Source: Rhodanobacter sp. UBA5168
Lineage (GTDB): Bacteria > Pseudomonadota > Gammaproteobacteria > Xanthomonadales > Rhodanobacteraceae
Direction of reading: 5' to 3'
Assembly (NCBI GenBank): GCA_002413455.1
Contig: DHXA01000158.1
Span: 2,263 to 19,522 of the forward strand
Length of the DNA stretch: 17,260 nt
Shown here: positions 1 through 7,041 of the stretch, piece by piece
Position numbering within the stretch: the stretch's first letter is position 1
Layout of the letters: every line of letters begins with the position of its first letter
The notes under the pieces: generated by a model
Database searches by the model: none
Seen by the model: only the letters and a program-made list of their open reading frames with translations
What the model was told of the DNA's origin: nothing
Program-made: the position numbers and the translations under genes

Positions 1-62
1 TCGCCGGTGCCGCCGAAGATCACCAGGTCGAACGGTTCGACCGATTGGGAGGAAGCAGTCAC
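1..62 (-). CDS. zwf: Glucose-6-phosphate dehydrogenase, N-terminus only (partial)
   Basis: Only the first 20 codons are in the window; the rest lies to the left. The start is GTG at 62-60, with a GAGGTG ribosome site (72-67) four bases upstream. The visible peptide starts MTASSQSVEPFDLVIFGGTG. The stretch DLVIFGGTGD is the N-terminal Rossmann NADP-binding signature (GxxGD) of Zwf, which oxidises glucose-6-phosphate to 6-phosphogluconolactone in the Entner-Doudoroff and pentose-phosphate routes. The gene diverges from nagR, so the spacer between them should hold promoters for both. The call rests on about 20 residues. Another Rossmann dehydrogenase is possible, but this motif so close to the start is characteristic of Zwf. 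Confidence 0.75.
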   Translation of the reverse strand, partial: MTASSQSVEPFDLVIFGGTG

Positions 63-135
63 GAAACACCTCGACACGATGCCGGATGGCGGGCAGCGGC
101 CTGACGGCACGTCTTGCCCGGGGTGTTGAATATCG

Positions 136-152
136 TACCAGTGAAATACCAG
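136..152. promoter_or_regulatory. TACCAG direct repeat, candidate repressor operator
   Basis: TACCAG at 136-141 recurs at 147-152, an 11-base period placing both copies on the same helix face. Read leftward it is CTGGTA-TTTCA-CTGGTA, lying about 75-90 bases upstream of the zwf start. A related TTGGTATCG occurs at 369-377, just before nagR. TGGT-containing half-sites are typical of NagR/DasR-type GntR regulators, but those sites are usually inverted repeats. Assignment to NagR is inference, and a zwf-specific regulator is equally possible. Confidence 0.35.
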
Positions 153-348
153 ATCAGCTACCCGTCTGCATACGAATTCATATACAGATTGCGATTGGGC
201 GACGAGGAGAGACGACATCTCAAACCTCGCTCACCACGAGTTCAGGCTGCAGGCCGAAGTCGAAGGGTTCCCTCGCATGCGCACTCTGACTTCGACTCCG
301 CCCGCTGGCGCGGACTACGCTTAGTGCGAGCGGTTGGTTGTGGCGGGC

Positions 349-378
349 TTGCGGTCAGTGGTTCGCTATTGGTATCGT
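349..378 (+). promoter_or_regulatory. Weak candidate promoter for the nag operon
   Basis: TTGCGG (349-354) and TATCGT (373-378) are spaced by 18 bases and end just 7 bases before the chosen nagR ATG at 386. If used, the message would be leaderless or nearly so, which fits the lack of a Shine-Dalgarno sequence there. The hexamers match consensus at only 3 and 4 of 6 positions. The -10 hexamer lies inside TTGGTATCG, so a repressor bound there would block it. Confidence 0.25.
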
Positions 379-385
379 TCGCCAC

Positions 386-1138
<753 letters not shown>

Positions 1139-1147
1139 AGGATCGAT

Positions 1148-2179
1148 ATGGACGCCCGCGACACCTTGATGTTTCAGGAGGCGCACGAGTCGGCCGCGGT
1201 GATCGCGCGCCAGTTCGCCGCGAACGAGGCGGGGGTCAGCGCGCTGGCGCAATCGCTGCGGGCGCAGCCGCCGCGATTCATCGTCACCTGCGCGCGCGGC
1301 AGCTCCGATCACGCCGCGGCGTATGCGAAGTACGTGTTCGAAACCCAGCTGGGCATCGCCACCGCGTCGGCGTCGCCATCGGTCACCTCGGTCTATGCGG
1401 CCGAACAGCAGTGGCAGGGCGCGCTGTTCATCGCGATCTCGCAATCGGGCAAGAGCCCCGACCTGTTGCGTAATGCGCAGGCGGCGAAGATTGCGGGTGC
1501 ACGCGTGGTAGCGCTGGTGAATGTGGAGGACTCGCCGCTAGCGGCGCTCGCCGATACGGTGATCCCGCTGCACGCCGGACCCGAGCGCAGCGTGGCGGCG
1601 ACCAAGAGCTACATCGCCGCGCTGGCGGCGGTATTGCACCTGTGCGCGCGCTGGCGGGGCGATGCCGAACTGGGTTCCGCGCTGCAAGCGTTGCCCGACG
1701 CCTTGCGTGCCGGTTGGGACGCCGACTGGTCGGCGTTGAGCGAAGGCCTGGTCGGTGCACACAACCTGTTCGTGGTCGGTCGCGGCTTCGGTCTCGGCAT
1801 CGCGCTGGAAGCGGCGCTGAAGTTCAAGGAAACCTGCGGACTGCACGCCGAGGCGTTCAGCGCCGCCGAGGTGAAACATGGGCCGATGGCGCTGGTCGGT
1901 CCGGACTTTCCGGTGCTGTGCTTCGCGCAGGACGATGACACGCTGGAGAGCACGTTGGCGGTGGCGCGCGAATTCCGCGGCCGTGGCGCGCAGGTCTTCG
2001 TGGCGGCGCCCGGCATGCAGGGTGCGGGCACGCTGCCGGTGATCGGCAACCTGCCGGCGCTGTGCACGCCGCTGCTGATCATCCAGAGTTTCTATCGCGC
2101 GGCGAGCGAGCTGGCCCTGCGCCGCGGCTTCAATCCCGACGTGCCGCCGCATCTCAACAAGGTCACGGAAACCGTTTAG
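1148..2179 (+). CDS. nagB-II: SIS-type glucosamine-6-phosphate deaminase (NagB-II)
   Basis: A 343-residue protein with two SIS sugar-phosphate isomerase domains (about 30-165 and 190-330). It corresponds to the isomerase half of GlmS without the glutaminase domain. Visible motifs are ARGSSDHAA (phosphosugar-binding), SQSGKSPD, and AEVKHGPMAL with E241 and H244 matching the catalytic Glu/His region of GlmS isomerase. It should convert glucosamine-6-P to fructose-6-P plus ammonia in the cytoplasm. Lacking a glutamine-binding domain and sitting between nagR and nagA, it is a deaminase rather than a synthase. This non-orthologous NagB replacement is known in Shewanella and Xanthomonadales. ATG 1148 has an AAGGA site (1138-1142) five bases upstream that overlaps the nagR stop, suggesting translational coupling. 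AgaS-like deaminases with another amino-sugar substrate are the main alternative. Confidence 0.9.
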   Translation: MDARDTLMFQEAHESAAVIARQFAANEAGVSALAQSLRAQPPRFIVTCARGSSDHAAAYAKYVFETQLGIATASASPSVTSVYAAEQQWQGALFIAISQSGKSPDLLRNAQAAKIAGARVVALVNVEDSPLAALADTVIPLHAGPERSVAATKSYIAALAAVLHLCARWRGDAELGSALQALPDALRAGWDADWSALSEGLVGAHNLFVVGRGFGLGIALEAALKFKETCGLHAEAFSAAEVKHGPMALVGPDFPVLCFAQDDDTLESTLAVAREFRGRGAQVFVAAPGMQGAGTLPVIGNLPALCTPLLIIQSFYRAASELALRRGFNPDVPPHLNKVTETV

Positions 2180-2291
2180 AAATAACCGTTCATCGCGAAT
2201 CAAATCCTGAGGCCGCATGCGGGAATGGCCAGGGACGACCTCCGCCTTGAGGAGCAAGGAAGTCGAGGATTGCAGGAAACACTTTGATTTT

Positions 2292-2306
2292 GCTCGCGGT
2301 GCGAGC
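2292..2306 (+). other. Short stem-loop in the nagB-II/nagA spacer
   Basis: GCTCGC (2292-2297) and GCGAGC (2301-2306) form a perfect 6-bp stem with a GGT loop. It lies in the 185-base untranslated gap between nagB-II and nagA. A second palindrome, CCGCATGCGG, is at 2213-2222. There is no T-run, so it is not an obvious terminator. It may modulate message stability or be the remnant of a repeat element. Confidence 0.4.
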
Positions 2307-2364
2307 GATGCCCGGTGCAAACGGGTCGAGGTGTCGTTCAACGCTGATACCCACAGGACCTGCC

Positions 2365-3504
2365 ATGGCTGTCGCCCTCACCAACGCCCGTGTTCTCGCT
2401 GCAGACGGCTGGCGCAACGACCTTGCCGTGCTGCTGGATGGCGAACGCATCGTCGACCTGCTGCCGCCGTCCGACCCGCGCGTGCGCAGCGCGCAGCAAC
2501 ACGACCTGCTTGGCGCCATGCTGCTGCCCGGCTTCATCGATGTGCAGGTCAACGGCGGCGGTGGCGTGCTGTTCAATGAAGCACCCACCGTGGAAACGCT
2601 GCGGCGAATGGGCGCCGCGCATCGGCGTTATGGCACCACCGGCTTCCTGCCGACCCTGATCAGCGACGACGCGGCCGTGATGCGCGCCGCGCTGGCCGCG
2701 GTGGAGCAGGCCCTGGCCGAGGGCGTGCCCGGCGTACTCGGCATCCATCTGGAAGGCCCGTACCTGGCGCCGGCGCGCAAGGGCGTGCACGATCCGAAAT
2801 ATTTCCACGCACCGGACCGCGACGAGCTGGCGATGCTGTGCGCACCGCATCGTGGCGTGCGCCTGCTCACACTGGCGCCGGACCAAGTGTCGCTTGCAAG
2901 CATCGGCACACTGGCCGCCGCCGGCGTGACCGTGTGCGCCGGACATACCGCGGCCGACTACGCGACCACGCGTGCCGCGCTGGCTGCCGGCGTGCGCGGC
3001 TTCACCCATCTGTTCAACGCGATGACGCCGCTGGGCAGCCGCGAACCGGGCGTGGTCGGCGCGGCGCTGGAAGACGCCGACAGCTGGTGCGGCATCATCG
3101 TGGACGGTCATCATGTGCACCCGGCCAGCCTGCGTGTGGCGATCGCCGCCAAGCCGCGCGGCAAGATGCTGCTGGTCACCGACGCGATGCCGCCGGTGGG
3201 ATCGGATCACCCGGATTACGTGCTCAATGGCGAGACCATCGTTGCCAAGGACGGCGTCTGCCAGACCGCGCAAGGCGTGCTGGCCGGTTCCGCGCTGGAC
3301 ATGGCCGCAGCGCTGCGCAACACGGTGCAGTTGCTCGGCCTGCCGCTGGACGAGGCCGTGCGCATGGCCAGTGCGTATCCCGCCGATTTTCTCGGTCTCG
3401 GTGCCAGCCATGGACGTATCGCGGCTGGCTACCGCGCCGACCTGGTGATGCTGGACGACGAGTACCGCGTGCAGCAGAGCTGGATCGGCGGCGCGGCTGG
3501 CTGA
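2365..3504 (+). CDS. nagA: N-acetylglucosamine-6-phosphate deacetylase
   Basis: A 379-residue amidohydrolase that deacetylates GlcNAc-6-P to GlcN-6-P, feeding NagB-II. The metal and catalytic signature of NagA is complete: HLEGPYL with E130, CAGHT with H194, THLFNAM with H215, DGHH with H250, and VTDAM with catalytic D273. These numbers almost coincide with E. coli NagA (E131, H195, H216, H251, D273), and the length is nearly the same as that 382-residue enzyme. PGFIDVQVNGGGG near residue 55 is the usual N-terminal amidohydrolase motif. I start at ATG 2365 (MAVALTNARV), which has AGGA at 2355-2358 six bases upstream. A longer frame from 2284 adds 27 residues with no family resemblance. It is the third gene of the nag operon although 185 bases separate it from nagB-II, so an internal promoter cannot be excluded. 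Confidence 0.95.
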   Translation: MAVALTNARVLAADGWRNDLAVLLDGERIVDLLPPSDPRVRSAQQHDLLGAMLLPGFIDVQVNGGGGVLFNEAPTVETLRRMGAAHRRYGTTGFLPTLISDDAAVMRAALAAVEQALAEGVPGVLGIHLEGPYLAPARKGVHDPKYFHAPDRDELAMLCAPHRGVRLLTLAPDQVSLASIGTLAAAGVTVCAGHTAADYATTRAALAAGVRGFTHLFNAMTPLGSREPGVVGAALEDADSWCGIIVDGHHVHPASLRVAIAAKPRGKMLLVTDAMPPVGSDHPDYVLNGETIVAKDGVCQTAQGVLAGSALDMAAALRNTVQLLGLPLDEAVRMASAYPADFLGLGASHGRIAAGYRADLVMLDDEYRVQQSWIGGAAG

Positions 3505-3509
3505 TTGCT

Positions 3510-3532
3510 GTAGGAGCGCACCCTGTGTGCGA
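3510..3532 (+). repeat. Diverged REP-type repeat unit
   Basis: The 23-base unit GTAGGAGCGCACCCTGTGTG plus CGA starts eight bases after the nagA stop. It shares the GTxGGAGCG head and the internal dyad (GCGCAC..GTGTGC) with the two units at 3561 and 3608. The middle differs, so it represents a second subtype of the same palindromic family. Confidence 0.7.
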
Positions 3533-3560
3533 GGGTGCTCTGGTCGGGAGCGATATTTTT

Positions 3561-3630
3561 GTGGGAGCGACTTCAGTCGCGATAGCTTTTTGGGTCCACT
3601 ACAGAGCATCGCGACTGAAGTCGCTCCCAC
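3561..3630. repeat. Inverted pair of REP elements (BIME-like)
   Basis: A 23-base unit at 3561-3583, beginning GTGGGAGCGACTTCAGTC, recurs perfectly as its reverse complement at 3608-3630 across a 24-base linker. Each unit also folds on itself (GCGACT..AGTCGC), and the pair can form one long hairpin. REP/BIME elements of this sequence type are common between genes in Pseudomonas and Xanthomonadales and are usually mobilised by RAYT transposases, none of which is in the window. The pair lies in the convergent gap after nagA and after the leftward sulfotransferase, where it could limit read-through and protect message 3' ends. Confidence 0.9.
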
Positions 3631-3632
3631 AT

Positions 3633-3646
3633 CGCCCGCTAGGGCG
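3633..3646 (-). terminator. Weak hairpin after the sulfotransferase operon
   Basis: CGCCC (3633-3637) and GGGCG (3642-3646) pair across a GCTA loop, seven bases beyond the sulfotransferase stop when read leftward. No T-run follows, so intrinsic termination is doubtful; the adjacent REP hairpin may do more. Confidence 0.25.
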
Positions 3647-3655
3647 GTCTCGCTA

Positions 3656-5275
3656 TCAAAGAGTTGCGGTGGGTGCGAGCTCCGCGGCAAGCGCTTGCCG
3701 CAACGGTTCCAGCTGTTTCGCGTAATGCCGCCATTGTGCGATGCCGCGGGTGTGGATCGATTCACGCACTTGCGCACTGCTGGGTGTGGCGACCGGCGAA
3801 GTGTTGAGTTCCGGTCGAAGGCAGGCTTCTTCGATCTCCAGCCCGCAATGTCCGAGCACCTGACGCATGGTGGCTTCCGGATCGCGCACCAGCGATGCAT
3901 ACGGAATATCGAGCATGGCGTCCGGCAGCGTTTTGCGCCAATGGTTCGTCAAGCGTGCGTACTGCCCGTAGTAGTGGCTCACCGCCTGCATGTCGTAGCA
4001 GTAAGGCGAGGCGCTGCCGAACATGATCTTGAGGTTGGAATAGCACACATCCATCGGATCGCGTGCCAGATGCAGGATCGGCGCCTGGGGCAGTGCACGA
4101 TGTATGAAAGGCACCATCCGTATGTTGATCGGCAACTTGTCGATGAAGTATTTGCGGCCCTGTGCCCGCCACTGCGTCTGCATCAGGTAGCGCGCACCAA
4201 GCTCGCGAACATCGAGCTGTCCGGTGCGCTCGAGAATCTTCAGCAGGCTCGGGTTGCCGCGTGGCGCGATGTCGGCGACCCAGTGCAACTGGCGCTGGAA
4301 ATCGTTGATCTCGCCGGCGGAAGTGACTGCGGAATGGGCAGACAGCATGTGATCGAGCAGCGTGGAGCCAGACCGTGGCATGCCGACAATGAAAATGGGC
4401 ATGGGGCCGTCGAATGTCGCTGATCCTGCCTTCCCGCCCATGGCGGTCGCCGCAACCTCGATGAGTGCGTCCGTTACCGCGGCTTCGCTGTCAGCGTCGT
4501 ACGGCAGGAAGGAATGCATCAGCGCATTGCTCCGCTCCAGCGCCTGCCAGGCTTCGTCGTGGCGTCCCAGGTCATCAAGCGCCTTGAAGATCGCCGATTC
4601 GAATTTTGCACGCGCCAACCCGGCGCGCATGTCGGTGCTGCCTTTGGGAAGTCTTCCGAGCCGCTCCTGCAGAAAGGCGAGATGGTTCGTGGCGACGGTC
4701 TGCCTGCGCAAGTTCGACAAGATGACCGCCGCGTCTCCGTAGTCGGGCCAGCGCCGCAGGGTTTCCAGCAGCAGGACCTCGGCTTCGGCGAGCCGGCCCG
4801 TGAACTGCAGCAGCATGGCGTGGAGGTAGTACTCGGTTTGCGAGTCGATTCCGGCAGCGACCGCCAGGTCCATCCTGGCGCGGGCCTGTGGAATATCGCC
4901 CAACATCCAGCGCAGGTGCGCCTGCTCGGCGAGCACCCATCCCGGTGGATCAGGAGCGCGTTCCAGATGTTCGGCGCAGGCACGCATAGCCAGGGTTTCG
5001 CCTGTCATGGACAGCCGCCACGCCAGTTGCGTAATCATCGGCACATCGTTTGGCAGCATGGCCTGGGCTTGCAAGAGCTGACTGGCCGCTGCTCGCATCC
5101 GGCCGCGGCGCAACATCAGGTCAGCCAACTCCATGCGCAGGGGAAGATCATGAGGCGCTCGTTGCGCGAGTTCCTCGAAAGCAGCCTCCGCAGCGTCCCA
5201 TTGACCGGCTTCGAGGAGCTGTTTGGCCTGCTGCCGCAGGCCAGCTTCCTCCGCATAGGCATTTGTTGAAGTCAT
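3656..5275 (-). CDS. TPR-containing PAPS-dependent sulfotransferase (copy 1)
   Basis: A 539-residue, probably cytoplasmic protein with no signal peptide. Residues 1-250 are helical TPR-like repeats (for example AGQWDAAEAAFEELAQRAP and GRLAEAEVLLLETLRRWPDYGDA). Residues 290-530 are a sulfotransferase domain. The 5'-phosphosulfate loop is PIFIVGMPRSGSTLLDHML (P-loop at 298-305), the 3'-phosphate motif is RDPMDVCYSN (405-414), and the C-terminal WRHYAKQLEPLRQAL (515-529) is typical of this family. These enzymes move sulfate from PAPS to hydroxyl or amino groups; the acceptor here is unknown, and TPRs often bind a protein or peptide partner. It is the distal gene of a leftward pair, 48 bases after copy 2, and ends with a double stop (TGA TAG). 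ATG 5275 has only a weak AGG upstream, so the start is less certain. Family call is firm; substrate unknown. Confidence 0.9.
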   Translation of the reverse strand: MTSTNAYAEEAGLRQQAKQLLEAGQWDAAEAAFEELAQRAPHDLPLRMELADLMLRRGRMRAAASQLLQAQAMLPNDVPMITQLAWRLSMTGETLAMRACAEHLERAPDPPGWVLAEQAHLRWMLGDIPQARARMDLAVAAGIDSQTEYYLHAMLLQFTGRLAEAEVLLLETLRRWPDYGDAAVILSNLRRQTVATNHLAFLQERLGRLPKGSTDMRAGLARAKFESAIFKALDDLGRHDEAWQALERSNALMHSFLPYDADSEAAVTDALIEVAATAMGGKAGSATFDGPMPIFIVGMPRSGSTLLDHMLSAHSAVTSAGEINDFQRQLHWVADIAPRGNPSLLKILERTGQLDVRELGARYLMQTQWRAQGRKYFIDKLPINIRMVPFIHRALPQAPILHLARDPMDVCYSNLKIMFGSASPYCYDMQAVSHYYGQYARLTNHWRKTLPDAMLDIPYASLVRDPEATMRQVLGHCGLEIEEACLRPELNTSPVATPSSAQVRESIHTRGIAQWRHYAKQLEPLRQALAAELAPTATL

Positions 5276-5323
5276 CGACCGGCTACCTGAGTGCCGTGAA
5301 TGGCACGTTGCACATCATGCGGG

Positions 5324-6919
5324 TCAGCCCAGCAATCGCCGCAACGGTTCGAGATGGTGCGCGTAAGGCCGCCATGTGCCGAGCCCTCGTGTGTGAATCG
5401 GCTCACGCACCTGCATGCTGCTGGGTGTGGCAACCGGCGCTGCATTGCGTTCGGGATGCAGGCAGGCATCCTCCTCTTCCAGCCCACAATGCTTCAAGAC
5501 TCTGCGCAGCACGACAGCAGGCTCGCGCACCAAGTCCGCGTAATGCACATCGAGCATGGCATCTGGCAGGGATGCGTGCCATTCAGTGGCCAGGCGTCGA
5601 TACAGTCCGTGGTAATGGGCCAGTGCCTGTATATCGTAGCTGTAGGCGGAAACGTTGCCGAACATTGCTCTGAAGTTGGAAAAGCACACGTCCATCGGAT
5701 CGCGGACCATGTGCAGAATGGGGGCGTGCGGCAGTGCCCGGCGTATGAAGGGCACCATCTGAATGTTGACCGGCAGTTTGTCGATGTAGAAGCGGCGGCC
5801 TTGCGCACGCCACTGGGTCTGGGCCAGGTAACGCTCGCCCAACTCCGCCAGGTTTATCTGCGGGATGCGCTGCAGGGTTCCCAACATCCCGGACACGCCG
5901 ACAGGCGGTACATCGGCGACCCAATGCAGCTGGCGCAGGAAGTCGTTGATCTCCCCGGCGGAAGTTACCTGCGAATGGCTCGACAGCATACGGTCGAGCA
6001 AGGTCGTGCCAGAGCGCGGCATGCCGACGATGAAAATAGGCATCGGTCCGGCATGGGTTCGCGCCGGCCGAGCCTCTGGCCGGCTGAGGGATCCGGCTAC
6101 ATCGATGAGGCCCTCGACTACCGCTGCCTCACCGACGCCGTCATAGGGGTTGATCGAGCTCATCAACGCGTTGCTGCGAGCCAGCGCCGGCCATGCCTCG
6201 CCGTGGCGCCCAAGGTCGTCCAGCTCCTTGAAGAGGGCAGACTCAAACTCCGCACGCACGAACCGTCCTTCGGGCGTGCCGTCATCTGTGGCCAGGTGGC
6301 GAAGTTGCCCGCGCAGGAAATCCAGATGATTCGACTCCGCCGTCTGCCTACACAAGTTCGATCTCGCTATTGCAGCATCGCCGAAGTCTGGCCAACGGCG
6401 CAGACCGGCTTCCAGGACTTGGCCGGCGCGTTCGATGTTGCCGGTTACCTGAAGCAGGGTCGCGTAAAGGTGGAACTGATCCGGGGTATCGATTCCGGTC
6501 GCTGCCGCACGATCCATCAGCCGTTTGGCGTCGTCGAATTCCCCGAGCGTCCACCACAAGTGCGCCTGTGCGACCAACAGCGGCACCGATTCAATAGCAA
6601 GGCGCGCTACGCGGTCGAGGCAGGTTCGTGCAGCCACGATCTCGCCGCTGAAACAGAGTCGCTGCATAAGCTGGATGTCGAGAAGGGCGCCACTCGAAGG
6701 CGCCGCTGCGGCCTGCAGCAATTGGTTTCCCGATGCGCGAAACAGCCCCTGCCGCAATATCACCCGAGCCAGCTCCATGCGCGCCGGCACGTCCTGCGGG
6801 ACGTGTTGCAGCAGGGATTCGAGAGTGGCCTGCGCAGCGGGCCATCGTTGCGCATCGATATGCTGGCGCGCGTCCTGGCGAAGGCCTTCTTCCACCGTGG
6901 GCATACTCCGCTGATCCAT
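5324..6919 (-). CDS. TPR-containing PAPS-dependent sulfotransferase (copy 2)
   Basis: A 531-residue paralog of the next gene, collinear with it almost throughout, with a one-residue offset after about 280. The N-terminal 250 residues are TPR-like helices (AQRWPAAQATLESLLQHVPQ; LGEFDDAKRLMDRAAATG). The catalytic half has PIFIVGMPRSGTTLLDRML (P-loop 299-306) and RDPMDVCFSN (406-415), and ends WRPYAHHLEPLRRLL. SAGEINDFxRQLHWVAD and TQWRAQGRxFxIDKLPxNI are nearly identical between the copies, whereas the TPR halves differ more. That pattern suggests a shared reaction with different partners. ATG 6919 is the first start; a second ATG five codons in (6904) is possible, and neither has a strong ribosome site. 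The gene lies behind a strong terminator that separates it from the receptor gene, so it needs read-through or its own promoter. TTGATA is visible leftward near 6956, but I see no good -10 partner. Confidence 0.9.
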   Translation of the reverse strand: MDQRSMPTVEEGLRQDARQHIDAQRWPAAQATLESLLQHVPQDVPARMELARVILRQGLFRASGNQLLQAAAAPSSGALLDIQLMQRLCFSGEIVAARTCLDRVARLAIESVPLLVAQAHLWWTLGEFDDAKRLMDRAAATGIDTPDQFHLYATLLQVTGNIERAGQVLEAGLRRWPDFGDAAIARSNLCRQTAESNHLDFLRGQLRHLATDDGTPEGRFVRAEFESALFKELDDLGRHGEAWPALARSNALMSSINPYDGVGEAAVVEGLIDVAGSLSRPEARPARTHAGPMPIFIVGMPRSGTTLLDRMLSSHSQVTSAGEINDFLRQLHWVADVPPVGVSGMLGTLQRIPQINLAELGERYLAQTQWRAQGRRFYIDKLPVNIQMVPFIRRALPHAPILHMVRDPMDVCFSNFRAMFGNVSAYSYDIQALAHYHGLYRRLATEWHASLPDAMLDVHYADLVREPAVVLRRVLKHCGLEEEDACLHPERNAAPVATPSSMQVREPIHTRGLGTWRPYAHHLEPLRRLLG

Positions 6920-6983
6920 TCATCCAGCTTAACTCAGCCCCGAGCGATCACCATATCAAGCGCGCTGATGGGACGGCTCTGTC

Positions 6984-7018
6984 AAAAAAAAGCCACCGGC
7001 TTCGGCCGGTGGCTTTTT
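6984..7018 (-). terminator. Strong intrinsic terminator after the Oar-like receptor gene
   Basis: A perfect 9-bp stem, GCCACCGGC (6992-7000) with GCCGGTGGC (7005-7013), encloses a four-base loop. Read leftward, in the direction of the receptor gene that ends at 7042, it is followed by eight T residues: a textbook Rho-independent terminator. On the plus strand the loop is the very stable C(TTCG)G tetraloop followed by five T residues, so it can act in both directions. It lies between the receptor gene and the sulfotransferase pair. Confidence 0.95.
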
Positions 7019-7041
7019 AGGCTAAAACTTAACTGGAGCTA

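Larger units (their letters stand above)
63..385. other. Divergent spacer between zwf and nagR
   Basis: This 323-base stretch has no credible gene; open frames crossing it have no homology I recognise and no good ribosome site. It must hold the leftward zwf and rightward nagR promoters. Its AT-richer part (about 125-200) contains the TACCAG direct repeat. An 8-bp inverted repeat, AGTCGAAG (258-265) and CTTCGACT (290-297), with a 24-base loop, is also visible. I found no convincing -35/-10 pair for zwf. Confidence 0.6.

Noticed and set aside
1148..2179. Truncated glmS (glutamine-fructose-6-phosphate aminotransferase)
   Set aside because: The length and complete double SIS architecture match stand-alone NagB-II deaminases, and the nagR/nagA context supports catabolism.
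3510..3646. Possible CRISPR array
   Set aside because: Only three units, in mixed orientation and subtype, with unequal spacing, and no cas genes; this is REP/BIME.
2338..3900. 520-codon leftward open frame opposite nagA and crossing the REP cluster
   Set aside because: Antisense shadow of nagA; it spans a repeat cluster and overlaps the sulfotransferase gene in another frame.
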